In this document: piece by piece, positions 24,816-32,599 of the stretch
Position numbering within the stretch: position 1 is the stretch's first letter
How the letters are laid out: each line of letters starts with the position of its first letter
Assembly (NCBI GenBank): GCA_030041985.1
Contig: JASIAM010000277.1
Span: forward strand, 1 to 51,599
DNA: 51,599 bases
Source of the DNA: Bryobacteraceae bacterium
GTDB taxonomy: Bacteria; Acidobacteriota; Terriglobia; Bryobacterales; Bryobacteraceae
Direction of reading: 5' to 3'
Program-made: the position numbers and the translations under genes
Notes under the pieces: model-generated
What the model saw: the letters and a program-made list of their open reading frames with translations, nothing else
What the model was told of the DNA's origin: nothing
The model's database searches: none

Positions 24816-25353
24816 GGCTTCCTCCTTGGTGAAAACGCCGGGCCAGCACGTTTTTGATACGGTGAATCTTCATCGCTACGTTTCCCGCCGACAATCCCGT
24901 AATTTCTCCGATCGAAGCTGCATCCATCCCCTCGAGATACGAGACCATGATTTGCCGGTCGAGCGGCTTCAATTTGCGGATCAGGAGCGACAATCGCTCG
25001 AGCGCGGTGTTCTTTTCCACGGCGGCGTCATGTGGCTCTCCGCCGGGAATGGTATCCAGATCTTCGAGCCGGACCAGCGCCCGATAAATCCGCCGCTCCT
25101 TCATAACGTGAGAGGTGGCCGTATGATGGGCCACCCGATACAGCCACGTCCGGATCGAGCACTGGCGGTTAAAATACTCCAGACTGCGCCACACCTGAAA
25201 ATGGATTTCTTGCAGCAGGTCCCGGCGTTTTTCGGGATCTGCTTCGTAGGCGCGGGCCACGCGCTCCAGCGCGGCGGAGTATGTGTCCGCAATTTCGCGA
25301 TATAAGTCGTCCTGATTACTTTTTTCGGATGGGATGGAATCAACTCCCTCCAC
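24805..25353 (-). CDS. ECF-type RNA polymerase sigma factor
   Basis: 182 residues starting at GTG. Region 2 is seen as RRDLLQEIHFQVWRSLEYFN and SIRTWLYRVAHHTATSH; region 4 is LERLSLLIRKLKPLDRQIMVSYLEGMDAASIGEITGLS followed by the recognition helix (GNVAMKIHRIKNVL). It directs RNA polymerase to an alternative promoter set. It is co-transcribed with the four-helix protein, with which it overlaps by 11 bases. The GTG start lies within the 3' arm of a perfect 10-base hairpin, which may affect its translation. Confidence 0.9.
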   Translation of the reverse strand: MEGVDSIPSEKSNQDDLYREIADTYSAALERVARAYEADPEKRRDLLQEIHFQVWRSLEYFNRQCSIRTWLYRVAHHTATSHVMKERRIYRALVRLEDLDTIPGGEPHDAAVEKNTALERLSLLIRKLKPLDRQIMVSYLEGMDAASIGEITGLSAGNVAMKIHRIKNVLARRFHQGGSHGK

Positions 25354-25379
25354 ACTTACGGTAGTCGCGGTGTGGAGGG
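25346..25379 (-). promoter_or_regulatory. Hairpin overlapping the ECF sigma start codon
   Basis: CCCTCCACAC (25346-25355) and GTGTGGAGGG (25370-25379) pair perfectly across a 14-base loop. On the minus strand the second arm contains the GTG start codon of the sigma factor and the following GGAGGG. It may terminate the mfd operon upstream, or hide the start site; both readings are inference. Confidence 0.45.
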
Positions 25380-25408
25380 TGTTCTAACAGTTTCTTTGGG
25401 CTTAGTGT

Positions 25409-25747
25409 TTACGGTTTCGTCTGCTTGGCAAGGAACTCGCCCATGGCGATGACGAGGGCTTCGATGCGCTCGCCGAGCCGCTTGTCCCGCTCCTGTGATT
25501 CACGATCGCGAGCTGCTGATTCTTGGGCCAATTGTTCCATACGCTCGGTTAGCTGGTCGATACGCTTTCCTAGCCGCTCGTCCACTTCGCTGATGCGAAT
25601 CGCCAGTTCATTAAACTGCCGCTGCGTATCCCGCCAGAGTTGGCGGTTCTCTTCGCGCTCTTTCTTCCACTGCTCTGCCAACCCGGCCGTAACGTGCTCG
25701 ATTCGTTCGAAACGTTCTTCAACGGTCATGTCCGGTTTCCCCGTCAT
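25409..25747 (-). CDS. Small coiled-coil protein overlapping mfd
   Basis: 112 residues with no signal or membrane segment. After MTGKPDMTVEERFERIEH it is almost entirely charged heptad-type coiled coil (FNELAIRISEVDERLGKRI, LTERMEQLAQESAARD), ending VIAMGEFLAKQTKP. Its ATG overlaps the mfd stop by four bases (ATGA), so it is translationally coupled to Mfd. Similar short coiled-coil proteins are common in acidobacterial and cyanobacterial genomes, but I cannot name the family. A scaffold or dimerisation role is inferred from the coiled coil only. Confidence 0.65.
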   Translation of the reverse strand: MTGKPDMTVEERFERIEHVTAGLAEQWKKEREENRQLWRDTQRQFNELAIRISEVDERLGKRIDQLTERMEQLAQESAARDRESQERDKRLGERIEALVIAMGEFLAKQTKP

Positions 25748-28700
25748 TTTCGAGTGTACACCTCGCCCGGGCTCTCCACCCGCCGCAAATCCTCCAGCTT
25801 TTCCGCGAGAAAACGCAGAATAGCGCCAGCATCGGAGAGGCCATTGAGCGGCAGCATCAGCACGCCGGCGGGCGTGAACTGCGCGCCGGTGGTAGTGCCT
25901 ACCATATTCATGAGGCGCGCCGGGTCCACGCGTGTCTTTTCGTGAAACTTGATGTTGAGAATCTGGTGGCGGCGGTCAATCACCTCGATTCCGATTTGCT
26001 CGGCCAAGGTTTTGAGGGCTGAATACTCGATCAGGTTGCGCACGGCTTCCGGCACTTTGCCGTAGCGATCCTCGAGTTCTTTTTCAGCACGCTCGCGGGC
26101 GGCGGCATCAGAAGCGCTGGCGATCTGGCGGTAAGCGCGCAGGCGCTGATTTTCATCGGCAATATAATCGACTGGAATGCGGATGTCCAAACCGAGGTTG
26201 AGAGCGGAATGAATCTCGGGCACTACCTCTTCGCCTTTCAGTTCGCGCACGGTTTCCTCCAGCAGGCGGACGTAAGTGTCGAAGCCTACGGTATTGATAT
26301 GGCCGTGCTGCTCGCCGCCCAGCAGGTTGCCCGCGCCGCGCAATTCCAGATCGAGCGCGGCAATCTTGAAACCGGAGCCCAGATCACTGAACTCTTTGAG
26401 GGCCGCCAGCCGTTTGCGCGCCACCTCGCTCAATTCGGTATCGGGCGGCACGAGCAGATAGGCGTAGGCCCTCCGGTTCGACCGCCCGACGCGCCCGCGC
26501 AACTGGTATAGCTCGGAGAGACCATAGCGCTCGGCATTCTCCACGAGCATCGTATTGGCCAGAGGAATGTCAAGGCCATTTTCGATGATCGTGGTGCACA
26601 CAAAGATGTCGAATTCATGCCGCATGAACTGCAGCATGGTTTTTTCCAGCTCGGCTTCTCCCATTTGCCCGTGGCCCACGCCGATGCGGGCTTCCGGGGC
26701 GAGTTCCCGGATCATGGCGGCGCGCTGCCAGATGGAGTCCACGCGATTATGCAGAAAATAGACTTGCCCGCCGCGGCCTAACTCCTGCTCGATGGCCGAG
26801 CGAATCAGCCTCTGATCGAAAGGCGCCACGACGGTGTGAATGGCAAGCCGGTCTTTTGGAGGCGTCTCGATCACGGACATATCGCGCATGCCAAGAAGAG
26901 ACATATGCAGGGTGCGCGGGATTGGCGTGGCGCTCATGCTGATCACGTCTACCGTCTGCTTCAGATGCTTCAGGCGCTCTTTGTGTTTTACGCCAAAGCG
27001 CTGCTCTTCATCTACGATTACCAGTCCGAGATCGCGAAAAGTTATGTCTTGCGAGAGCAGGCGGTGCGTGCCGATGACCACATCCACTTTGCCTTCACTC
27101 AAGTCGGTGAGACCTGCTTTCAGTTCTTTGGGGGAGCGGAAGCGGCTGAACATTTCCACGCGCACCGGGAAGGGCTGAAAACGGCGTTTGAAAGTTTCGT
27201 AATGCTGGAAGGCGAGCACGGTGGTGGGCGCGAGCACGGCTACCTGTTTGCCATCCCCCAGCGCTTTAAAAGCGGCGCGCATCACGACTTCGGTTTTGCC
27301 GAAGCCCACGTCGCCACACAGGAGGCGGTCCATGGGCTGGGGACTCTCCATGTCGCGCTTGATGTCCTTAATGGCGGTGAGCTGGTCGCGTGTCTCGCTG
27401 AACTCAAAGGCATCTTCGAATTCGCGCTGCCAGTTGCTGTCGGGCGAAAAGGAGAAGCCTTCGGCCATTTTGCGCGCGGCGTAGAGTTTTAGCAGCTCAT
27501 CGGCCATGTCGCGCATTTTAGCTTTGACGCGGGTTTTGGTGCGGGACCAGGTGGCGCCGCCCATGCGGTCAAGCGTGGGCTTGGCCTCGCCTCCGCCGCG
27601 GAAACGTTCTACCAGGTCCATGCGCGCCAGCGGCACGTAGAGCCGTGCGCCGCCAGCGTACTCGAGCAGCATGTAATCGCCCTTGGCATCTCCCTGGGCG
27701 ATCTCGCGCAGGCCGAGGTACTGGGCAATCCCATGTTCATTGTGCACGACGTAATCGCCGGGCTTGAGATCCACCAGGTCCGCGGAAAATGCGGCCAGCG
27801 CGGGCTTCGAAGAAGGGGCGCGGGCCACCATCTCGGAGGCGTCGAAGAGGTCTTCGGAGCCGAACACCACCAGTCCGGCATCGAGCGCGGTATCCAGAAA
27901 AGCCGCGCCGTGCCGCACCAGGCCCTTGATCAGGTAGACGCTCGCTACGGCGCCTGCCATATAGGCCCGCTCGGCCAAGTAGGCGGGTGTAGAGTCCCCC
28001 TGCTCGATCCCGAGTTGGTAGGGGAGTCCGTATTCGTTGAGGATGTCAGCCACACGTTCCACTTCGCCCGTGGTGGATCCGAAAAACGCCACTCTTTGCC
28101 CGGCTTCCACCAGATTGCGCGCTTCGGCTGTGGCCATTTGCATGTTGCCGTGGAATTTCATCGCGGGGCGGGTCGCGATGTGCAGGGCGGCGTTTTGTGT
28201 CGCGTTGGGCAATCCGGGGCCGCCATCCCAGGCAATATCGATTTCTTTCAGTTCCAGTTGGGACACGCGAGCCGCCTGGCTTTCGAATTCTTCCCAGCGG
28301 AAATAGAGCTTTTGGGGATCGTAGGCCGGCGACGGTTCTATTTGTTCGAGGCGCTTCCAGAATCGCTCGGCCGCGCCGCGCACCTGGTCGCGCTCGTCCC
28401 AGAGCAGGATGGAATCGGGGAGCAGCGCCAATACGGACGAGTTGCGGAGGCGTGCCATACCCTCGAGCAGTTCCCATCCGGGGAAAGGCTCGCCGCTACT
28501 TTCGGGCCGGCCGGCAAGCTCAGCGAGTTCTGCCAGCAGGGCGCGCGATTTCTGAAATTCAGTGAGAGGCAGCAGCGTGCATTCCTCGATCTTCAGAACC
28601 GACCGCTGCGACTCAACATCGAAACGGCGGATGGATTCGACCAGGTCGCCAAACAGATCGACGCGCACCGGCCGTGGCGCTTCCGGCGAGTAAACATCCA

Positions 28701-29277
28701 GGATGCCGCCGCGCACCGAGTATTCCCCTACCATCTCGACCGGCTCGCGCCGCTCATAGCCGATGCTTTCGAGATGCGCCAAAACATCTTCGAGCGGCAG
28801 TTCGTCGCCCGTGCGCAAGCGGAGCGCCAACTGGCGGTAATATTCCCCCGGCGCGATGCGCAGCAGGGCGGCGGGAACCGGCACGATGGTGATGGGCACA
28901 CGCTCGGTGGCCAGCCGCCACAAGCCGATGGCCCGTTGTTCCAGAATCTCGGCATGGGGCGAGAGATTCTGCAGGGGCAGCACATCCAAAGCGGGGAGAA
29001 GCTGTGGGCCATTGCGTTCCTCTCCGCCGAGCAGTGAAAAGAAGGCGCCGACGGTCTCCGCAAGCGCCTCGGCCTGCTTGTTCCCATCGGCCATCACCAC
29101 CACGGGCCGGCCCGTCTGACGCCAGAAAAGCACTGTATAGAGCGCCTTTGCGGTGGTGGTGAGGCCGGAGAGTGAGACGGAGCCGCCGCCGGGCGCCGCC
29201 AAACGGCGTAACGCGTCCTGAAATGCGGGATGCTTGGCCAGCTCCAGAAACAGATCGCGAACTGCGGGATGAATCAA
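25744..29277 (-). CDS. mfd: Transcription-repair coupling factor Mfd
   Basis: 1177 residues, the standard length. The N-terminal UvrB-homology region is present but, as usual in Mfd, lacks a working helicase. The RNA-polymerase-interacting domain is at LKPGDYVVHNEHGIAQYLG. The RecG-like translocase motor carries GDVGFGKTEVVMRAAF (Walker A), VIVDEEQRFG (DEEQ box), SMSATPIPRTLHMSL, GLDIPLANTMLVENAE and QLRGRVGRSNRRAYAYLL. A TRCF-type C-terminal domain ends it. Mfd pushes stalled RNA polymerase off lesions and recruits UvrA. Four-base overlaps link it to rfaE2 upstream and the coiled-coil gene downstream, an unusual set of partners. Confidence 0.97.
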   Translation of the reverse strand: MIHPAVRDLFLELAKHPAFQDALRRLAAPGGGSVSLSGLTTTAKALYTVLFWRQTGRPVVVMADGNKQAEALAETVGAFFSLLGGEERNGPQLLPALDVLPLQNLSPHAEILEQRAIGLWRLATERVPITIVPVPAALLRIAPGEYYRQLALRLRTGDELPLEDVLAHLESIGYERREPVEMVGEYSVRGGILDVYSPEAPRPVRVDLFGDLVESIRRFDVESQRSVLKIEECTLLPLTEFQKSRALLAELAELAGRPESSGEPFPGWELLEGMARLRNSSVLALLPDSILLWDERDQVRGAAERFWKRLEQIEPSPAYDPQKLYFRWEEFESQAARVSQLELKEIDIAWDGGPGLPNATQNAALHIATRPAMKFHGNMQMATAEARNLVEAGQRVAFFGSTTGEVERVADILNEYGLPYQLGIEQGDSTPAYLAERAYMAGAVASVYLIKGLVRHGAAFLDTALDAGLVVFGSEDLFDASEMVARAPSSKPALAAFSADLVDLKPGDYVVHNEHGIAQYLGLREIAQGDAKGDYMLLEYAGGARLYVPLARMDLVERFRGGGEAKPTLDRMGGATWSRTKTRVKAKMRDMADELLKLYAARKMAEGFSFSPDSNWQREFEDAFEFSETRDQLTAIKDIKRDMESPQPMDRLLCGDVGFGKTEVVMRAAFKALGDGKQVAVLAPTTVLAFQHYETFKRRFQPFPVRVEMFSRFRSPKELKAGLTDLSEGKVDVVIGTHRLLSQDITFRDLGLVIVDEEQRFGVKHKERLKHLKQTVDVISMSATPIPRTLHMSLLGMRDMSVIETPPKDRLAIHTVVAPFDQRLIRSAIEQELGRGGQVYFLHNRVDSIWQRAAMIRELAPEARIGVGHGQMGEAELEKTMLQFMRHEFDIFVCTTIIENGLDIPLANTMLVENAERYGLSELYQLRGRVGRSNRRAYAYLLVPPDTELSEVARKRLAALKEFSDLGSGFKIAALDLELRGAGNLLGGEQHGHINTVGFDTYVRLLEETVRELKGEEVVPEIHSALNLGLDIRIPVDYIADENQRLRAYRQIASASDAAARERAEKELEDRYGKVPEAVRNLIEYSALKTLAEQIGIEVIDRRHQILNIKFHEKTRVDPARLMNMVGTTTGAQFTPAGVLMLPLNGLSDAGAILRFLAEKLEDLRRVESPGEVYTRK

Positions 29278-29747
29278 GGTTGTTGGGTGAGTATCTTCTC
29301 TATTATCGCAGTGGTCGAGTAGCCCGGTTCCAGGCTGATGGTCATGACCCGGCCGCCGGCTGCCTCCACCTCTTCCTTGCCCGCGATGAAATGGTCCCAG
29401 TCAGCGCCTTTGATGAGCACGTCCGGCAGAAGGCAGGCGATCAACTCGCGCGGCGTTTCTTCGTCAAACAGCACCACGGCGTCCACTGCTTCGAGCGCTA
29501 GAAGCAATTCCGCGCGTTCCCGTTCGGGAGTCAGCGGGCGCCGCGGACCTTTGGCGCGGGCTACGCTCGCATCGGTGTTCAATCCAACAATGAGTATGTC
29601 TCCGGCCGAGCGGGCCTTCTCCAGCAGCCGGATATGCCCAGGATGCAGCAGGTCGTAACAGCCGTTGGTAAAGACAACCGTCTTGCCTTCCTGCTTCCAA
29701 CGAGCGCGCTGCTCCAGGATTTCCGCGCGGGTAGCGGGGCGTGTCAC
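29274..29747 (-). CDS. rfaE2: D-glycero-beta-D-manno-heptose 1-phosphate adenylyltransferase
   Basis: 157 residues, equivalent to the C-terminal half of E. coli HldE. FTNGCYDLLHPGHIRLLEKA carries the HxGH nucleotidyltransferase motif; GLNTDASVARAKGPRRPLTPERERAELL and DVLIKGADW are typical of RfaE2. It forms ADP-heptose from ATP and heptose-1-phosphate for lipopolysaccharide inner core synthesis, which points to a diderm outer membrane with heptose. The kinase half (RfaE1) is not in this window. It starts an operon with mfd (ATGA overlap) and diverges from thrS across about 60 bases. Confidence 0.9.
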   Translation of the reverse strand: MTRPATRAEILEQRARWKQEGKTVVFTNGCYDLLHPGHIRLLEKARSAGDILIVGLNTDASVARAKGPRRPLTPERERAELLLALEAVDAVVLFDEETPRELIACLLPDVLIKGADWDHFIAGKEEVEAAGGRVMTISLEPGYSTTAIIEKILTQQP

Positions 29748-29808
29748 ACGTCCAGTCTACCAGCGGGCCACTTGCCGGAAAGCACCGTGATACGCTGAAA
29801 TTTCCTTT

Positions 29809-31743
29809 ATGAGCCAGATTGACGTTACGCTGCCCGATGGGAGCAAACAGTCGGTGCCTGCGGGCACACGGCCGATCGACATCGCTCAATCCATCAGCCC
29901 CCGGTTGGCCGACGCGGCCATAGTGGCTAAGGTGAATGGGCAACTCTATGATCTCACCCGCCCGCTCGAAAGCAATGCAGACTTGCAGATCCTGACCCCC
30001 AAAGATCCGGAGTCGCTCGAAGTGTATCGGCACTCTACCGCGCACCTGCTGGCTGCGGCCGTGCTCGAGTTGTACCCGGAAACGAAACTCGGCATTGGGC
30101 CGCCCATCGATAGCGGCTTCTATTACGATTTCGACCGTGCTGTCCCGTTTACTCCCGAGGACCTGGAAAAAATCGAGAAGAAGATGTGGGAGATCCAGGC
30201 CCGCCACCTGCCTTACGACCGCGTGTATACGCGTAAAGAAGACGGCCTCAAAAAATACGCCGATGCCTGGATGAAATGTGAGCTCATCAGCGAGCGCGCC
30301 GGCGATGTTTTTACCGAGTACACGCTAGGCCCCGATTTCATCGATTTCTGCCGCGGCCCGCATCTGACCGATACCTCGAAGATCAAGGCCTTCCACCTGC
30401 TTTCGATCGCCGGCGCCTACTGGAAAGGTAACGAGCACAATAAGCAGTTGCAGCGCATCTACGGCACGGCGTTCTTTACACGGAAGGATCTGGACGATTA
30501 CCTCCATCGCCTGGAAGAAGCCAAGCGCAGAGACCACCGCCGCCTGGGAAAGGAACTGGAGCTGTTCACTGTCAATGAGACGGTCGGCGCGGGTCTGCCT
30601 TTATGGCTGCCCAAAGGCGCTACGGTGCGGCGGGTGCTCGAAGACTACATTCTGGAGCGGGAACGCGCCGCCGGATACCAGCATGTCTACACGCCGGATT
30701 TAGCCAAGATCGAACTCTACGAACGCTCCGGGCATTGGGAGCACTATCACGACTCCATGTTCCCGCCGATGGACCTCGAAACCGAAAAAATGGTCCTTCG
30801 TCCGATGAATTGCCCGCACCACATCCTGGTGTTCGAATCGCGGCAGCACAGCTACCGCGATCTGCCGGCGCGGATTGCCGAACTGGGAACCATGTACCGC
30901 TACGAGCGCTCGGGAGTGCTCAGCGGCTTGAGCCGCGTGCGCATGATGACGCTTAACGATGCGCACATCTTTTGTACGCCCGACCAGATCAAGGAAGAAT
31001 TCGCCGGGGTGATGAAACTGGTCGAGCAGGCGTATAAGGATCTCGGCATCACCCAATACCGCTACCGGCTTTCGCTGCGCGACAAGGCGGATAAGGAAAA
31101 ATACGTCGATAACGATGCCATGTGGGAGCTGGGCGAGCGCGTGCTGCGCGAGGCCCTCAATTCGCTCGGCCTGCCCTATTTCGAAGCCACGGGCGAAGCC
31201 GCCTTCTACGGTCCCAAGCTCGATATTCAGTTTGCCGACGTGATGGGCCACGAAGAGACTTATTCCACCATCCAGGTCGATTTCCACCTTCCGAACCGTT
31301 TCGGTCTCAAGTACGTGGGTCCGGACGGCAAGGAGCATCCGCCGGTAATTATTCACCGAGCCATTGTCAGCACCATGGAACGGATGATCTCGTATCTGAT
31401 CGAGTTGTATGCCGGCGCGTTTCCGGTATGGTTAGCTCCGGTGCAGGCCATCGTCCTGCCCATTACGGATCGACAGCTCGAATACGCCCGGTCGGTGAAA
31501 TGCCAACTCGAAAAGGCCGGCATTCGCGCTGCCACCGATGACCGCAACGAGAAAATCAACCTGAAGATTCGCGAGGCACAGCTTCAAAAGATTCCGTACA
31601 TGCTAGTGGCCGGCGACCGCGAGCAACAGAGCGGTGAGGTCGCCGTGCGCCACCGCAAACGCGGTGACCAGGGAGCCAGGCCTCTTGCCGCCGTTATCGC
31701 AGAGTTGCGTGGATTGATCGATACGAAAGCCGTTGCGGACTAA
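29809..31743 (+). CDS. thrS: Threonyl-tRNA synthetase
   Basis: 644 residues, full length. A TGS domain starts the protein (ITLPDG-type opening, residues 1-62). The editing domain has HSTAHLLAAAV and the SAD region with GPHLTDTSKIKAFHLL. The class II catalytic core has MNCPHHILVFESRQHSYRDL, RYERSGVLSGLSRVRMMTLND and HRAIVSTMERMISYLIE (motif 3). The C-terminal anticodon-binding domain starts near PVWLAPVQAIVLPITDRQ. It charges tRNA-Thr and edits Ser-tRNA-Thr. It converges on tam with one base between stops. Confidence 0.97.
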   Translation: MSQIDVTLPDGSKQSVPAGTRPIDIAQSISPRLADAAIVAKVNGQLYDLTRPLESNADLQILTPKDPESLEVYRHSTAHLLAAAVLELYPETKLGIGPPIDSGFYYDFDRAVPFTPEDLEKIEKKMWEIQARHLPYDRVYTRKEDGLKKYADAWMKCELISERAGDVFTEYTLGPDFIDFCRGPHLTDTSKIKAFHLLSIAGAYWKGNEHNKQLQRIYGTAFFTRKDLDDYLHRLEEAKRRDHRRLGKELELFTVNETVGAGLPLWLPKGATVRRVLEDYILERERAAGYQHVYTPDLAKIELYERSGHWEHYHDSMFPPMDLETEKMVLRPMNCPHHILVFESRQHSYRDLPARIAELGTMYRYERSGVLSGLSRVRMMTLNDAHIFCTPDQIKEEFAGVMKLVEQAYKDLGITQYRYRLSLRDKADKEKYVDNDAMWELGERVLREALNSLGLPYFEATGEAAFYGPKLDIQFADVMGHEETYSTIQVDFHLPNRFGLKYVGPDGKEHPPVIIHRAIVSTMERMISYLIELYAGAFPVWLAPVQAIVLPITDRQLEYARSVKCQLEKAGIRAATDDRNEKINLKIREAQLQKIPYMLVAGDREQQSGEVAVRHRKRGDQGARPLAAVIAELRGLIDTKAVAD

Positions 31744-31744
31744 C

Positions 31745-32515
31745 TCATCGGTACGCCACAAAAAACAACCGGCGGAAAGGAAATAGGATCTGCCCGTCTG
31801 CGCGGCGGGGATAGGTTTTCTGGTACCGCTCCATGAGCTTGGTTTCGAGCGAGCGCCGCTCGCTGTCATCCCGGAGGGCCTCGAGAAACGGCCGCAGTCC
31901 TGACCCGCGAAACCATTCCAGAACTGACTCCGGCCCGGCTAGCTGATGGTAATACGTGGTTTCCCACAGATCGATATCCGCAGCCAGTGGCTTCAGCAGG
32001 TCGTAGTAGAAGCCGGGCGGGTGGTTGGTCAGAGCGCTCCGTGCCGCGGCCATCCGGTCCGTCCAGGCCGGTTCCCGCGAAACTTCCAGAATTTCGCGGT
32101 GCAGCGGCGAGTCGTAATGAGCCGGAACCTGTATGGCCAGCGCGCCGCCGGGAGCGACCTGGTCCAGCAGGCGGGGACAAACGCGCTCATGATCGGGAAC
32201 CCAGTGCAACATGGCGTTCGAGAAAACCAGCTCAAACGGATCTGCCGCCAACCAGCACGCGGCATCCCCCACCAGCCATTCGCCCTGCGGGTACTTCGCC
32301 TGCGCGCTGCGAATCATTTCCGGGGAACTATCCAGCCCGACTATGGCACTGGCGCGCCAGCGGTTCCTCAGTGCCTCGGTGCTGTTACCGGGACCGCATC
32401 CCAGATCGATTATGCACCGCGGGTTTTCCAGGCGTATCCGGCTGATTAGATCGCGTACCGGCTGGGTCCGCTCGTCGCCGAACTTTAGATACTGCCGGGC
32501 ATCCCAGGTGGGCAT
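31745..32515 (-). CDS. tam: Trans-aconitate 2-methyltransferase-like SAM methyltransferase
   Basis: 256 residues. The SAM-binding motif I is IIDLGCGPGNSTEALRNRW, then VGLDSSPEMIRSA (acidic loop end) and FELVFSNAMLHWVPDHERV, which is typical of Tam. The C-terminal part has YYHQLAGPESVLEWFRGSGLRPFL and the closing ILFPFRRLFFVAYR seen in Tam proteins. The enzyme methylates trans-aconitate, a spontaneous isomerisation product that inhibits aconitase. Family length and the motif order fit; activity on trans-aconitate is inferred from family. Confidence 0.85.
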   Translation of the reverse strand: MPTWDARQYLKFGDERTQPVRDLISRIRLENPRCIIDLGCGPGNSTEALRNRWRASAIVGLDSSPEMIRSAQAKYPQGEWLVGDAACWLAADPFELVFSNAMLHWVPDHERVCPRLLDQVAPGGALAIQVPAHYDSPLHREILEVSREPAWTDRMAAARSALTNHPPGFYYDLLKPLAADIDLWETTYYHQLAGPESVLEWFRGSGLRPFLEALRDDSERRSLETKLMERYQKTYPRRADGQILFPFRRLFFVAYR

Positions 32516-32599
32516 GGAAAGTTCGATTGTATCGGAATCAGTCAGGCCCCACCCGTTATACTAAAAGGTTGCTTCGGAATTTACAGGAGTTCCTTTCAC

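Noticed and set aside
27733-29037. 434-residue plus-strand ORF
   Set aside because: Lies entirely antisense within mfd and has no recognisable domain.
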